Shown here one piece after another: positions 25,301 through 38,100 of a stretch of 64,000 bases of DNA. The position numbers and the translations under genes were made by a program. The stretch covers positions 33,097,275 to 33,161,274 of the forward strand of contig NC_052664.1 of the NCBI RefSeq assembly GCF_016802725.1. The letters are read 5' to 3'. Position 1 is the stretch's first letter. Each line of letters opens with the position of its first letter. The notes below the pieces were generated by a model. The model searched no databases. It was not told the origin of the DNA and saw nothing but the letters and a program-made list of their open reading frames with translations. This DNA is from Solenopsis invicta (lineage: Eukaryota; Arthropoda; Insecta; Hymenoptera; Formicidae).

Positions 25301-28300
25301 ATATACCCGAATCTCGAGAGCAGGGACGGTGCGGGGGTACGGAACGGTACGGAATCGGTGGGGGTCTCCCTGCCGCTCGAGATCGGTCCGGCGGTCGCCA
25401 CTCCGGTCGAGCGCGTGCGCGCGGAGATCTGCCACGCAGATCTCACGTGCGGATGCGTCAACGCGCGCTACGCCGGTGTTCGAGTATATTTTCGGCGCTA
25501 TGCGCCGTGTTTCTGCTGTCCGGCGGTTGTTCGGCCGGACAGCCTGGAACGATGGACGGTCCGAGGGGGGAGCGGAAAGGCGGTTTGTTACATATTCTTA
25601 AATTCTTATTGTGCTCTTCGATAGTTTTACCATATACTATAATGTCGTCAATATAAACAAAGCAGTTATTTCCGATCAGCCCCTTTAAACCTTTGTTCAT
25701 CATCCGTTGGAATGTCGGAGGTGCGTTCTTTAAACCGAAGGGCATGCGAGTATACTCATAGTGCCCGTCCGGAGTGGAAAATGCAGTTTTTTGAATATCT
25801 TTCTGACTCATGCCGATCTGATGGAAACCCGATGCTAAATCGAAAGCGGAAAAGTAACGGGCATTGCCCAGCTGGTCGAAGATTTCGTTAGTATTTGGAA
25901 GAGGATAGGCATCTTGGATGGTCTTTTCGTTTAATTTTCTATAGTCGATCACTAATCTCCATTTAAGTTTGCCTGAAGCATCCTGCTTTTTAGGCACTAT
26001 CCAGAGAGGGGAATTATAAGGTGAATCTGATTCTTGTATAATTCCTTTTGCGAGCATGTCTCTAATTTGATTTTTAATTTCTTCCTGATGTATTGGAGGA
26101 TAGCGATATTGTTTTACATTTATGGGATTTTCGTCCGTTGTTTTAATTTCGTGTTGGATTAAATTGGTGAGAGGGAGAGGATCTCCTGGTAGGGTAAAAA
26201 TGTCATGAAATTCTAATATTATATCCCAGATATCGTTAGAGTGTTCTGAGATATGTGAAAGGCGGGTATTTTCTTTCAATAAATTTAAACGCGCGTTATC
26301 TAGTGTCAATTTTGAAGTCGAGTAGATCGATGTTTCGTGAAAATCTTCAATGCTTTTTATTTCGGAATATAAATGCTTCGGTAATATCGGTTTATTAGAA
26401 TCGTTCATTTTTGTGACTGCTCCAGTATCATCTTTAAATATAACTAATACATCTTTCTTTATATTGACGTCGTTAGGGTGAGGTTTATCGCATCGCTTAA
26501 ATTCTTTTCCGTTTAAAACTAGATGCTCGTTCGAGAAAACGAAATTATTTTTCGTAAGAAAATCGATCCCTAATATTCCCTGATGTTGTACCGGTGAATG
26601 ATCATCTAACACATGAAATGTTTGTTTTTTTCCGAACATTTCTACTATAACCCCGTATTTAGTCTTTATTGAATGCGTTGTTACGCCAGATATAATTATC
26701 GGATCTATTCTCGGTAACTTAAGATTTTCGATAAACATTTCATGAATTAGTGATATATCTGAGCCCGTATCTATTAAAAATATAGTGTCTTTAAAACCTG
26801 GTATCTTCAGTTTAATTCTGGGAGCTCTGACGTACGTTCCTCCGGGTCCTCGGTGTATCTCTCGTTGTCGTACTGGTCCGGCTCCTGATCGGTTGCACGT
26901 AAATGATGCGATGCTCGGTCCGGCGGTTTGACGATGGGCTGACGTTCTCGAAAATTTTGTTGTCCTCGTTGTTGATGGAAGGCTTTCGTTCTGCACTCCT
27001 TTTCTTCGTGTCCGCGTTTTTTGCAGTAGTTGCACTCCTTTGGTTGAAACCGCGAATTTTGTTGAAACGGTCTCTTAGATTCATAGCGTTGCATTCTCAA
27101 TTTTCTTAACTGGAGCTCTGCTTCAAAGGCTCTTGCCTTGGAGAATGCCTCGTTGAGTAGATTAAATTCGAACGAATAAAGATGATCGCCAATTTCAGGT
27201 TTTACATTTCGGCGAAATACTTCCACTGCCTTCTGTTGATATAGCTGTTCTTGTACACAAATAGTTGCAATGCCAGTACCTTGCGAATTTACTGCATGGA
27301 TGATCTCATCGTGGATGCGAAGAAAGCGGTTTATAAACTCATCGATGGACTCGTTCTGCCGTTGAATGCAGGTGTCTCTCTGGACTTCTAGAGCCGAAAT
27401 ATTCTGAGCTTTTCCGTAAAGGTATCTTAATTTCTCGTAAAATTGCGGGAAATTTGGAGTGGTATCCGTTCTTATTGAATTTTTTGCTCTTCCTGTAAGT
27501 TTCTGTGCCACTATTCCGCAAAGAAGTAACTCGTGTTGATCCACGGCTAATCGTTTCGCTGCCGTTTGGATATGATTTATAAACGTTTCAACGTTAGAGC
27601 CATCGAATTCCGGGATTAGCTGCATTACTTTATTATAGTTTTTTATAGGCGTTCCGAGGCCTTCGTTTTCAGAAATTTCTTCATTTATTGGTTGAAAATG
27701 GACTTGATTTGCTTGTCCGTTGATTTTTAATTCTATCATTTGGTTCCTCATATCTTTTATTGCGTCGGACAATTGAATAATTTTATCTGCTAATAAATTT
27801 AGAGTGAGCGCCTGCTCGCGACTGGGACTTTGTGCACGCGACATCGGAGCAGTGACAAAAATTCTCGACTCTAAAATGTTACTATCCGTACTTTCGGTAG
27901 ATGTTTCGGAGGTGATAATGTCTCTTACCCCTCTATAATTTGTCCACGCCAGTCTGCTTCTGTTGAGTTCGGTAGAGCAGGATAATCTTCGAGCCCTTCT
28001 GGAAGGTAACTAGCACAACTAGTATATCGTCCTCGAAGTAAAAGTGCTTTTATACTTCACTATTTCGCACTAATTATCCCGCACCGCTGCCACCATTTGT
28101 AAGATTCGCCAAGTTTATTATTTCAAAAAAAGAATTTATTTCTTTTTTTTTTCTTACAATAAGGTCGTAATTGTAGTTTACAATTAAAGATACAGAGTTT
28201 TCACTTTGACGAATAACGAGGAACTGCCGCTGCGGTTCCTGATGCCTATATTTATATGGTGAAGCTAATACGCATTTCCCTCTTTCGTTGCATTCTTTCG

Positions 28301-29036
28301 AATGATATCATCTTTTATCAAAAACAAAACTTTGAAACTGAAAGGTTCGATTATCTAAATGGAAGTTTCCTTAGTAATGGAAAATCCGATCATTAGTCAT
28401 ATAACGAAGAATGCTCTTAGTATCTATCTAATCGAAAAAGGAAAATGGTATCTAATCATTAGTAATGTACATTCCAAAAAGGGATACGTGGCCGCTGCCC
28501 ACAACTAATTAACGATCACTTCGAGTAACGATCACTGTAAATAATTATTAGTCATTTGGCGTGCGAAAATATGTATCTCTATAAAACTCGTGTTTACGCG
28601 CGACGAACAGACAACACGTGTTTACTCGACAACAGGAAAGAGCCGACTGATTTTATGGGATACGTTATGATCAAATATGAATGCGTGATTGGTCGAACAG
28701 AAATTAGAACGCGGCAATTTAAAAGTAAAGTAGTGATTAATATTGTTTATAATAATAAAATTTATTGAAAAATATTTTTCTACTTATTTTAATAAAATTA
28801 TTTTTTTATATCAAGAGATTCTACACTGAGAAAAAAAGTTATTAAATTTTAATGAATATTTGTTTGAATACTTGCGATGACATAATTTATTAAATGTAAT
28901 TAAATATCTAGATTTCGCAATTCTTTGTTCGATTCTTCGACTGTATAAAGACTTTCCTGGCACTTCTCTTATTAAAATCATTAAAATTAAGAAGAAAATT
29001 AATTACATTTTTAAGTTAAAGCTAGCATTGTGATGT

Positions 29037-29115
<79 letters not shown>

Positions 29116-32100
29116 AGAGGGGAGAAAGACTTGTGTGTTGTATCAGCTTAGCGCAGCAGGCACCTTACGACACATCCGCGCGTAACGGTGAGTGCGCCGC
29201 CCCTGCGTAACATTTGTATTCGACCCGTGATACGCTAACTTAATCGGCTGATATTTCAAAATCTAAGCGTCTGACAAATTTTTGGCAAAGGAAAAATCGT
29301 CTTAGAATTCGACCGGGAGTACGTCCCTTGAAAGACAACTGGTTATTCTGAATCACCCTGTATATATATATATATATATATATAAGTAAAAAACGTATAT
29401 AGAATTGTACGTCGCGTGCGCGCGCGCACGCGCGTTGTAACTCTGATCCGCGATACGAAAATTTGAAATCGTTTTGCTAAGCTGTGCAGTGTTGCCGACT
29501 TGTGCAGTGTTGCTGGTTTGTAATGAGAGAAATCAAGAACGCTCGAGACAGAAGAGGATAGATCGAGAAAAATAGACTGCTTGAGAAAGAAAAAGACAGT
29601 AGAGCTTACGCATCTTTCTTACTTGACGCTGGATCGAGAGAGAAAGCATGATGTGAGACTTATGATATGTAGACTTATGAACAACTGCGGTGTCCTCGCC
29701 GTTACGGATGTCGATCGAGTACACGTGTATTGGTCGACAATAGTCAGCATGCACGGAGCGCCGTTCTAGGCGCTTTGTTACATCCTATTAGGGTTTTTTT
29801 ACTAAAAAATATTCTCGTTTTTGTTGGCGATGGGACAAAAATTTTGCAATATTGCGAGAACTCGGCGATCCCTGATCAAACATTTCATGATTATGTAGTA
29901 TTCATTCGTAAATTTACTACATACAGCAAAACCATAGAACCGGCTATTTAGGCATTCTCGAGAAAATAATAAAATATTTCTAGCACCTATAGTAACATTA
30001 CGAAGAAGAATTACTAGTTAGCTGCATAGCATGCGAGGAAAAACATTGATTACTATGCTCGAGTTTCTAGAGTCGATCCTGAGAATACGAATAATTCTTT
30101 TTCGTAAATTTTCTATTAAAAAAAAATCAAGAAATTCAAAACTGCTCTTCTATTATTAATTAAATTAAAATTGAACACAAAAAATATATAACAATTTTAA
30201 CACTTAATTTGACGTTTTTGAAACAATCATTGTAAAATTTTATGACAAAAATAGTTTCTATGTTCATGAAAATAAACATTGAAATTTTAATTTAATAATA
30301 GAAGAGAATTTTTGAATTTCTTAATTTTTTGAAAAATAATTTTGTATTAAATAATTAAAAACGATTTAAAAATTTTATATGTATAACAAACGAGACTAGA
30401 ATAGACAGCATCTCAAGAAATCTTATTGGCTTACGTAATCCACTAAAAATTTCAAAAAAGCATTACAAAAGTAATATTTAAAAATGCAGCAAGGTACCTT
30501 TTTTCTCATGTCTGTTAAGTTAGCACCCCCACCACAAAAAACCGAAACGCCACCTATGCCAAAATTAAGTGCTTTTTATGTGCTAATTATGTACCCAATT
30601 TGAAATTTTTGTGCTCGAGCGGTTTAGCAGGAAAATGAGATTGAAGGTGGGGGTGCTAGCTTAACGTTAGGCTCGCACCCACTCATATAAATAATTAATA
30701 AAATAAAAAAATAAATACACTAGAATTAAGTGCTTTTTATGTGCTTTTCAACGATATATAAATAAATGTTCGTACTCAATCTCTTCGACCAGAAAATCGT
30801 TCAGAAAGTACAAATACACACTAATAGAACAAGAGTAAAGTACCAGAAAAAAAACAATTCTGAAATCGATTATAGCCTTAAAATATTCTCCTATTTATGT
30901 GCTTTCAAAATATGCAAGACAGGATTTTTGTGCTCAACCCCTTGACCGAAAAACTGACCCTGAAGTGAACACTAAGCTTAATACAATGTCTGCGTTTCCA
31001 CTGAAACTTTACTCTTGTACCGGAATAATAGGGTGCTCACTTCAGGGTCGGTTTTTCGATCAAGGGGTTGAGCACAAAAATCCTGTCTTGCATATTTTGA
31101 AAGCACATAAATAGAAGAATATTTTAAGCCTACAATCGATTTCAGAATTGCTTTCTTTCTGGTAGTTTACTCTTGTAGGTGAACGGTGGGGTGCTCACTT
31201 CAGGGTCGGTTTTTCGATCAAGGGGTTGAGCACAAAAATCTTGTCTTGCATATTTTGAAAGCACATAAATAGGAGAATATTTTAAGGCTATAATCGATTT
31301 CAGAATTGTTTTTTTTCTGGTACTTTACTCTTGTTCCATTAGCGTGTATTTGTACTTTCTGAACGATTTTCTGGTCGAAGAGATTGAGAACGAACATTTA
31401 TTTATATATCGTTGAAAAGCACATAAAAAGCACTTAATTCTAGTGTATTAATTTTTTTATTTTATTAATTATTTATATGAGTGGGTGCTGGCCTAACGTT
31501 AAGCTGGCACCCCCACCTTCAATCTCATTTTTCTGTTAAACCGCTCGAGCACAAAAATTTCAAATTGGTACATAATTAGCACATAAAAAGCACTTAATTT
31601 TGGCATAGGTGGCGTTTCGGTTTTTTGTGGTGGGGGTGCTAACTTAACAGACATTTTTTTCTCTTAGGTTCCATATAATTTTGATGAAAGTATTAAAATG
31701 TAGGTGCACATTTGCATCTATTAATACATAATCCACAAAAACAATTTTATATGCAATATGTCTACACGAATTCCAACTTATTCTTTGCTAATGAGGAATT
31801 AGTTGAGGAAGGTATATAAAATTACACAAATAAAAACAAGCACAAAGATCTAGCTGCGACCGTAGAAGGCAAAATATGTAAAGTTTTATAGAACAAGTTT
31901 CCTCTAGAGAGTTTCCTATCAATTAAATTACTTCTCTTTTCATTTTTTTTCATAATTTTAAGAAAATAAACTATGTTCACAGTCGCATTTATAATGTTAC
32001 ATCAAGTTTGCAATTCAACACATTTTTATTTATGTCATTATGTTACCATATAAGAGTTCTACATAGTAAAAAAAAAGTGAAATATGTAAGTTCTTCTCAA

Positions 32101-35100
32101 TGCAAAAATTCTAGTATATTATGAGAAATGATTATTGTAATTGATATTAGTATTCTCAATTTATATATTTATAAAGTAATATGATTTATGCAGATTTAAA
32201 AGGTTACGTTATAGTAAAAAACTGAATAAGAAGTTCAAATATATTTGACAGTAAAAGTAAATCTAGAGCAATAAGTAAAAAACTGTTTAACATATATTTT
32301 TTATTTATAAAAAATTTGAGCGTAATATGATAAAAATGAGTTATAAGTACATGTCATTATAATATAGCTCAAGAACATATTATAGATCTATATATATTTA
32401 TCATTCATATTTTATCACGTCACTTAAACTTTTTATAGAAAAATCCCATTCCTAATTAATATAAATAAAAATATATGTAAAACAGTTTTTAACTTACTGA
32501 TATAAATTTATTTGTACTGCTAAATATATTTGAATTCCTCATTTACTTTCTTATTATGTAATTATATTTAAAACTGCATAAATCACATATTACTTTAAAG
32601 TAAGAATATTTCAGACTAGTATCAATTAGACATATATTACTTATATAGCAAGTCTTATTTATATGAAAAGTTTTATGTATTGTTTATTTTTGATTTTATT
32701 TATGTTGAACTCTTGTGTGCTAACATAATAATATAAATAAAAATGTGTTAAATTGAAAACCTGATGTAACATCCCAAGCAGAACAATAAGTCAAAATGAC
32801 ATCAAAGTGATTCACAATTGTGTCAAAACGACATCAAAATGAATTGATTGAAAAGTGACTTAATGATCATTATGCAGTCACTTTGACATCATTTTGACGT
32901 CGTGATGACTCCCTGTTCTGCTTGGGATTGTAAACGCAACTATAAACGTAATTCAATTTATTTTCAATTATAAAAAAATTAGGAAGAAATATCAATCCAA
33001 TAATTATTTTATAAAACGTTACGTCTTTATTAAGTATTGTTCGCCTGTATATATTAAAACATTCATATTCTCTCTAAATTGGAATCAGTGTATTATTCAT
33101 TGACAGACAGTGAATAGTCTAGCTGTTATCAGTGATATACTTATAACTATTTTATTTTACTGAATATATTACTATTTACGTATAAGTATTTTATTCATTG
33201 TCAGTAATGTATCACTGAAAAATAGTGAATATTCATAACACAATTATAAGTTTAGCACTGTAAATCGGTAAAATTTCACTGATTCAGTTTTAGAGAGTAG
33301 GTAATGCAAAAAGCTGCGTTTCGAAATTCACTTACTGAAAATCTATAGTGTACATAACGTCTACAGTATATGGAACTATAGATTTGTAATACTAGCAGTG
33401 AATTTCGAAACGCAGAATGCCAAGAAGTTCAAGCCGAAGCAGACAATCTGCTTGCAGAGTTAAATTTGACAGGTAACCTAACCTAACCTAACCTATTATC
33501 GCTTAGCTTAGATTCAATCCAATCGATCGATAAACAGATTGATTGCTTCGTCCGACTTGAACACTGCCATCTGTCAAAATACAGGGCAACTAATTTTCTG
33601 CTTTCTTCTATTGCGATTGAGTGCGATCAGCTGTGATATTTCGATATTGGACGTATGCTCACAAATTTTCGGACAAAGAAATCTTTTATATTAGACTTCT
33701 AAGCAAAATTTTGGAAATTCTACTTTGTTCTTGCAAATAATCTGCAAGTCTTAGTACACTCGATTTGTAGGAAAAGACCGTCAAATATTTGTATGAAGTG
33801 AATAATGGCACTCGTTGACAGCTCTAGATGCCATGTTGGACTAAAATTATATGAAAAAGGTATAAATTAACGTTTTCGGCATAAAGGGCATTACTAGGAC
33901 GTACATTAATGTCTATACTTTAATTGACAAGAAGGATTTTGAAATCTGTAAATGCAATTAGAAGAACAGCTTATCCAACATTAATCGTTTTTTGTCGGAA
34001 AAAAGAGCCATGTTTAGGATCCCCTTAATATCGCCGGCATTTGCGTTACCCGATGTGGTCCACGGGTTGCACGGTCGGATTTGGCACATCATGTGTGCCT
34101 TTTGCATACATGATGTCCTTTGCGGACACAATATTTCTTGTAAACATAATGTCTCTTATAAACATGATGTCTCCTATAGATATGATGTCTCTCATAGACT
34201 TAATGAGTCTTACATATATGGTATCTTTTGCAGACATAATGTCTTTTATAGACGAAGTTTTTGTTAAATACTCCTTTTGACGAGTATGATGTCTCTCATA
34301 GGGACGGGATCCAATAGCGCACGATGCGATAGCCCACCAACCAATCATTTTGACTTAACTAACCCAACCAACTCTAGGCAACGGAAAAACACTAGGCATC
34401 GGCCGCTGTGAGTGGTGGTATGCTATCGGTCCCGTGCGCTATCGGGATCCACCCCTCTCATAGACGTGATGTCTTTTATAGATATGATGTCTTATAGACA
34501 TGGTGTCTCTTACAGACATAATCCCGATGAGAACAAGTACAATGGATTCCACGGTCTTTTCACGTGGATCATCCAAGTAGAATCTACGTTACTAATCAAT
34601 CCTAAAATTTTACATTGATTGTTTTAAAAACATCAAATTAAGTATTTAAATTGTTATATATCTCTTGTGTTTAATTTTAATTTAATTAATAAAAGAAGTT
34701 TTGAATTTCTTGATTTTTTTAATACAAAATTTACGAAAAAAAAAATTCTTATTCTCAGGAATTGAATCTGAAAACCTGAGCATAGTAGTTTTACCACACA
34801 TGCTATGCGGTTAACTAGATAATTCTTCTTCCGTAATGTTACTATAAGTGCTAGAAATATTTTATTATTTTCTCGAGAATGCCTAAATAGTCGGTTCTAT
34901 GGTTTTGTATGTAATAAATGTATGAGGTTCTGTATGTAGTAAATGTATGAGTGAATATTACACAATCATGAAATTTTTGATTAGGGACCGCCGAGTTTCC
35001 GCAATATTGCAAAATTTTTGTCCCATCGCCAACAGGAACAAAAATAATTTTTAGTAGAAAAACCCTAATAACGTCTAAAATGGTGCTTTGTGCACGCCAA

Positions 35101-38100
35101 CTATTGTCGATCGATACACGCACCGGTAGAAATAGTGTCCCTCCGCGCTGACGCTCGATTGCCGCACACACGCAAAGCTGCGCGCGTACGTGTTTGGCAA
35201 ATTAATCAAATTAAAATTATTTTCTAATACAGATTATTTTAATAAGTAATTGTTTAAAGAGATTTACAAGTTTTATTAATTAATTAAAATTATGTCTCAA
35301 CATAAAGTAACAGTCCCATGAATTGAAGCTGTATTGCAGTGATGACATAATTTTAATTTATTATTAAAAATCGTAATTCTATTTACATTATTCAAACAAA
35401 TCTTTGTATCCAAGTAAATTTCTTTATGCAATTAAAAATTAAAACAGCGTGCGACCAACCGTGGTATCCCGTATACCGCCCGTATAGGCGTAAGAAACAC
35501 CATTTCTGCCGAGTTTTTTGAGCACGTCAATTCGTGTCTTCTCTCTCGACCTGGCGTCGAGCGAGGAAGATGCGCTATCGAAACGCCCCCCACTACTTTC
35601 TGCCGGCACCCCAACCTCTGCCGCGCTGCCACGAAACACGTACGTGCGCGGCTTCACGTAATTCGCGTGTGTGCGGCAGCCGAGCGTCAGCGCGGAGGGA
35701 CACCATTTCTGCTGGTGCGTGACACGTGTACTCGATCGACATTTGACATCCGTAACGGCGAGAACACTGCAGTTGTCCGTAAATCCACGTCGCATTATGC
35801 TTTCTCTCTCGACCCAGCGTCTAGTAAGAAAGATGCATGGAAAGCTCTACTGTTTTCTTCTTTTTTAAGCGGTCTCTTTTTCTCGACCTATCCTCTTCTA
35901 TCTCGAGCGTTCTCGCTTTCTCTCATTACAAGTCGGCAACACTGCACAGGCCGACAACACTGCACAGCTTAGCAAAACAATTTCAGATTTTTCTGTCACG
36001 GATCAGAGTTGCAACGCGCGCGCGCGTATTATTATATGTTTATATAATATACAGGGTGATTCAGAACGATCCATATGTCCCTGTAAAGACGTGTTCTTGG
36101 ATAAATTCTGATGATTTTTCCTATACGAAAATTTTGTCCGACGCTTACTTTTTAAATAATAAGACGATAAACTTAGCGAATCACGGGCCGTGTATACATG
36201 GTAGACAAAGGCGGCGCAACTCACGGTCCGACGTGTACGCTTACCCGTATCGGTGAGTTGCGCCGCTTTTGTCTACCATGTGTACACGGCCCGTGATTCG
36301 CTAAGTTTATCGTCTTATTATTCAAAAAGTAAGCGTCGGACAAAATTTTCGTACAAGAAAAATCGTCTTAAAATTTATCCAAGAACACGTCTTTACAGGG
36401 ACATATGGGTCGTTCTGAATCACCCTGTATTTATATAATATTATATATTTAATAAACGTTTCCACACACACACACACACACACACACACGTTAACATGTT
36501 TCAATTACTATATCAAGTTACTGAATATTATGATCGCCAGAATTCGACTGAAAAATTTCGAAATTTGAAATTATGTTACAGTAACAGCTATGTGTGATTT
36601 CAGATCTGAAGTTGTCAAATTGGCGATGCAACGTGCGACATTTCCTGATAAAATAACATTTATTTAATTATGTGACAAAATCTTGCATAAAAATTATTAT
36701 CAGCATTTATATAGGTACATTTAGAAAAATAGATGTAAAAGTATTGACCTCTTATAAAATATTGATAATTGTTTAATTCATTTCGAAATAGTATCTCGGT
36801 AAAACTACGATCTGCAAATCATCTTAGTGATATATTTGCAAAATTAAATTTGGAAAAAAATAATTAAGAAAAATACTTTTAGCTATGCTATACGTAAAAC
36901 ATTTATAAAAGAATTAATCCGAATAAATGTTTACAAAAATGAACAATTATTTCTAAATTATGATGTAGAAATATTGTTGTATGAAAAATTACACATTCAG
37001 CATGATAATATTGTAAATAAAGAATCAAACAATTTTTTAAATAATTGTGAAATATTCATATCTTAATTTCAGGCTCATCTCATTTTTGACAAATATTCAT
37101 TAGAGATATTATTTTGACAAAAGTGCTTTGTTCTATTTGTAATAATTTATCATCCTAGTGCAATTATTCAAAATTTTTGTCAATTTGTGATGCTATTATT
37201 GTACAGTTATGAGCTAAAAGGTTGCAATATATTTTCTTCGATGATTTTTGGAATGTAGACTTGCTCATCTATCGGCGAATGTAATTGGTTGGATCCACAG
37301 GTAAGAACCAATTATGTTCGCCGTTTGATGAGCAATTCTATATTTCAAAAACCATCAAAGAAAATGTGTTGCAACCTTTTAGTTCATGACTGTTCAGTAT
37401 TATTCACGCAATATATGCCTATCAAAGTTATTAATTACCTAAGGAATTACCTAAGGAACGAAAATTTTACAATATTGCCCTAAGATGAAGCGTCATAACC
37501 CAAGAATTTTATGGAAATAAAATTTCTAAATAATATTTGTCAAAAATTAAATCTAAGTTTGAGCTAAAAATATTTAATAATTATTTCAATACCTTTAGTT
37601 CTTTTTATTTAAAATGTCACCATGCTGAATACGTGTAATATATTTCTGTATCACTTCAAAGAGTGTGTGTCTTCCAATGCCTCATCCTGAAAATTTATAA
37701 TTATTGCAATAAGATTTTATGTAGTTTTTTTTATATATTTGAATGAGAAGATAGAATTGATATTTATTATATTTATAAATTTTGATATAAGTATCATGTA
37801 GATTCTCAACTTATTTGTAAAATAGTCATTGTTGACTATAAATAAATAAGACAAAATTGTTTATACTTCTTTGTTCCAATTTATTTTTATTAGTATATAT
37901 CATTAGTTACGTTTTTAGATATTTAATTTGTACATATAAACTTATTTTGTTTTAATACTTTTATCTAAATGATAATTAAAAAAATTTATTTGGTATGAGT
38001 TTGCATAGACTTATTCGCTTTATAAAATAATGCTGACTTTTTTTCATCGTTAATTAATTTGTGTCCAGTAATTTTAATTGTAAATGTTTTGTATATTGTC

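Larger units (their letters stand above)
19794..28503 (-). mobile_element. Errantivirus-type (Ty3/gypsy) endogenous retroelement with gag, pol and env
   Basis: Minus-strand element with two 406-bp LTRs that I find identical by eye, 4-bp target duplication ACTA (19790-19793 and 28504-28507), a primer-binding site, a polypurine tract, and gag, pol and env in the order of insect errantiviruses. The gag and env frames are open. Pol is interrupted by a solo LTR of another element, so this copy cannot make a complete polymerase. It inserted in a palindromic element inside intron 2 of the GGPPS-like gene, antisense to that gene. Confidence 0.97.
19086..29360 (+). mobile_element. CAGGGTGATTCAGAA-family element, right copy, split by an errantivirus
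   Basis: Terminal repeats of about 560 bp (19086-19650 and 28920-29360 inverted) ending CAGGGTGATTCAGAATAACC, flanked by TA. Removing the 8.7-kb retroelement leaves about 1.56 kb with no transposase frame. It lies head to head with the left copy, separated by a short (TA)n, producing a palindrome of about 1.5 kb centred near 19080. The same termini occur in the 376-bp element at 36052. Confidence 0.85.
29410..36030. mobile_element. 6.6-kb element with >700-bp inverted repeats
   Basis: 29410-30140 is the inverted partner of 34640-36030: gttgtaactctgatccg, agctgtgcagtgttgcc, cgccgttacggatgtcgatc, ggcattctcgagaaaataat, all reappearing inverted. The right arm is longer because of a GC-rich dispersed repeat at 35170-35730. 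The interior holds foldbacks, MITEs and AT-rich DNA but no transposase. Both ends adjoin CAGGGTGATTCAGAA-family elements. Confidence 0.75.

Noticed and set aside
24809..25624. Several 100-200-codon frames on both strands
   Set aside because: They lie within the GC-rich solo LTR, have arginine-rich compositional sequence and no domain.
35432..35972. Frames up to 118 codons in the GC-rich repeat
   Set aside because: No domain, both strands equally open, sequence is repeated at 59.1-59.3 kb without frame conservation.
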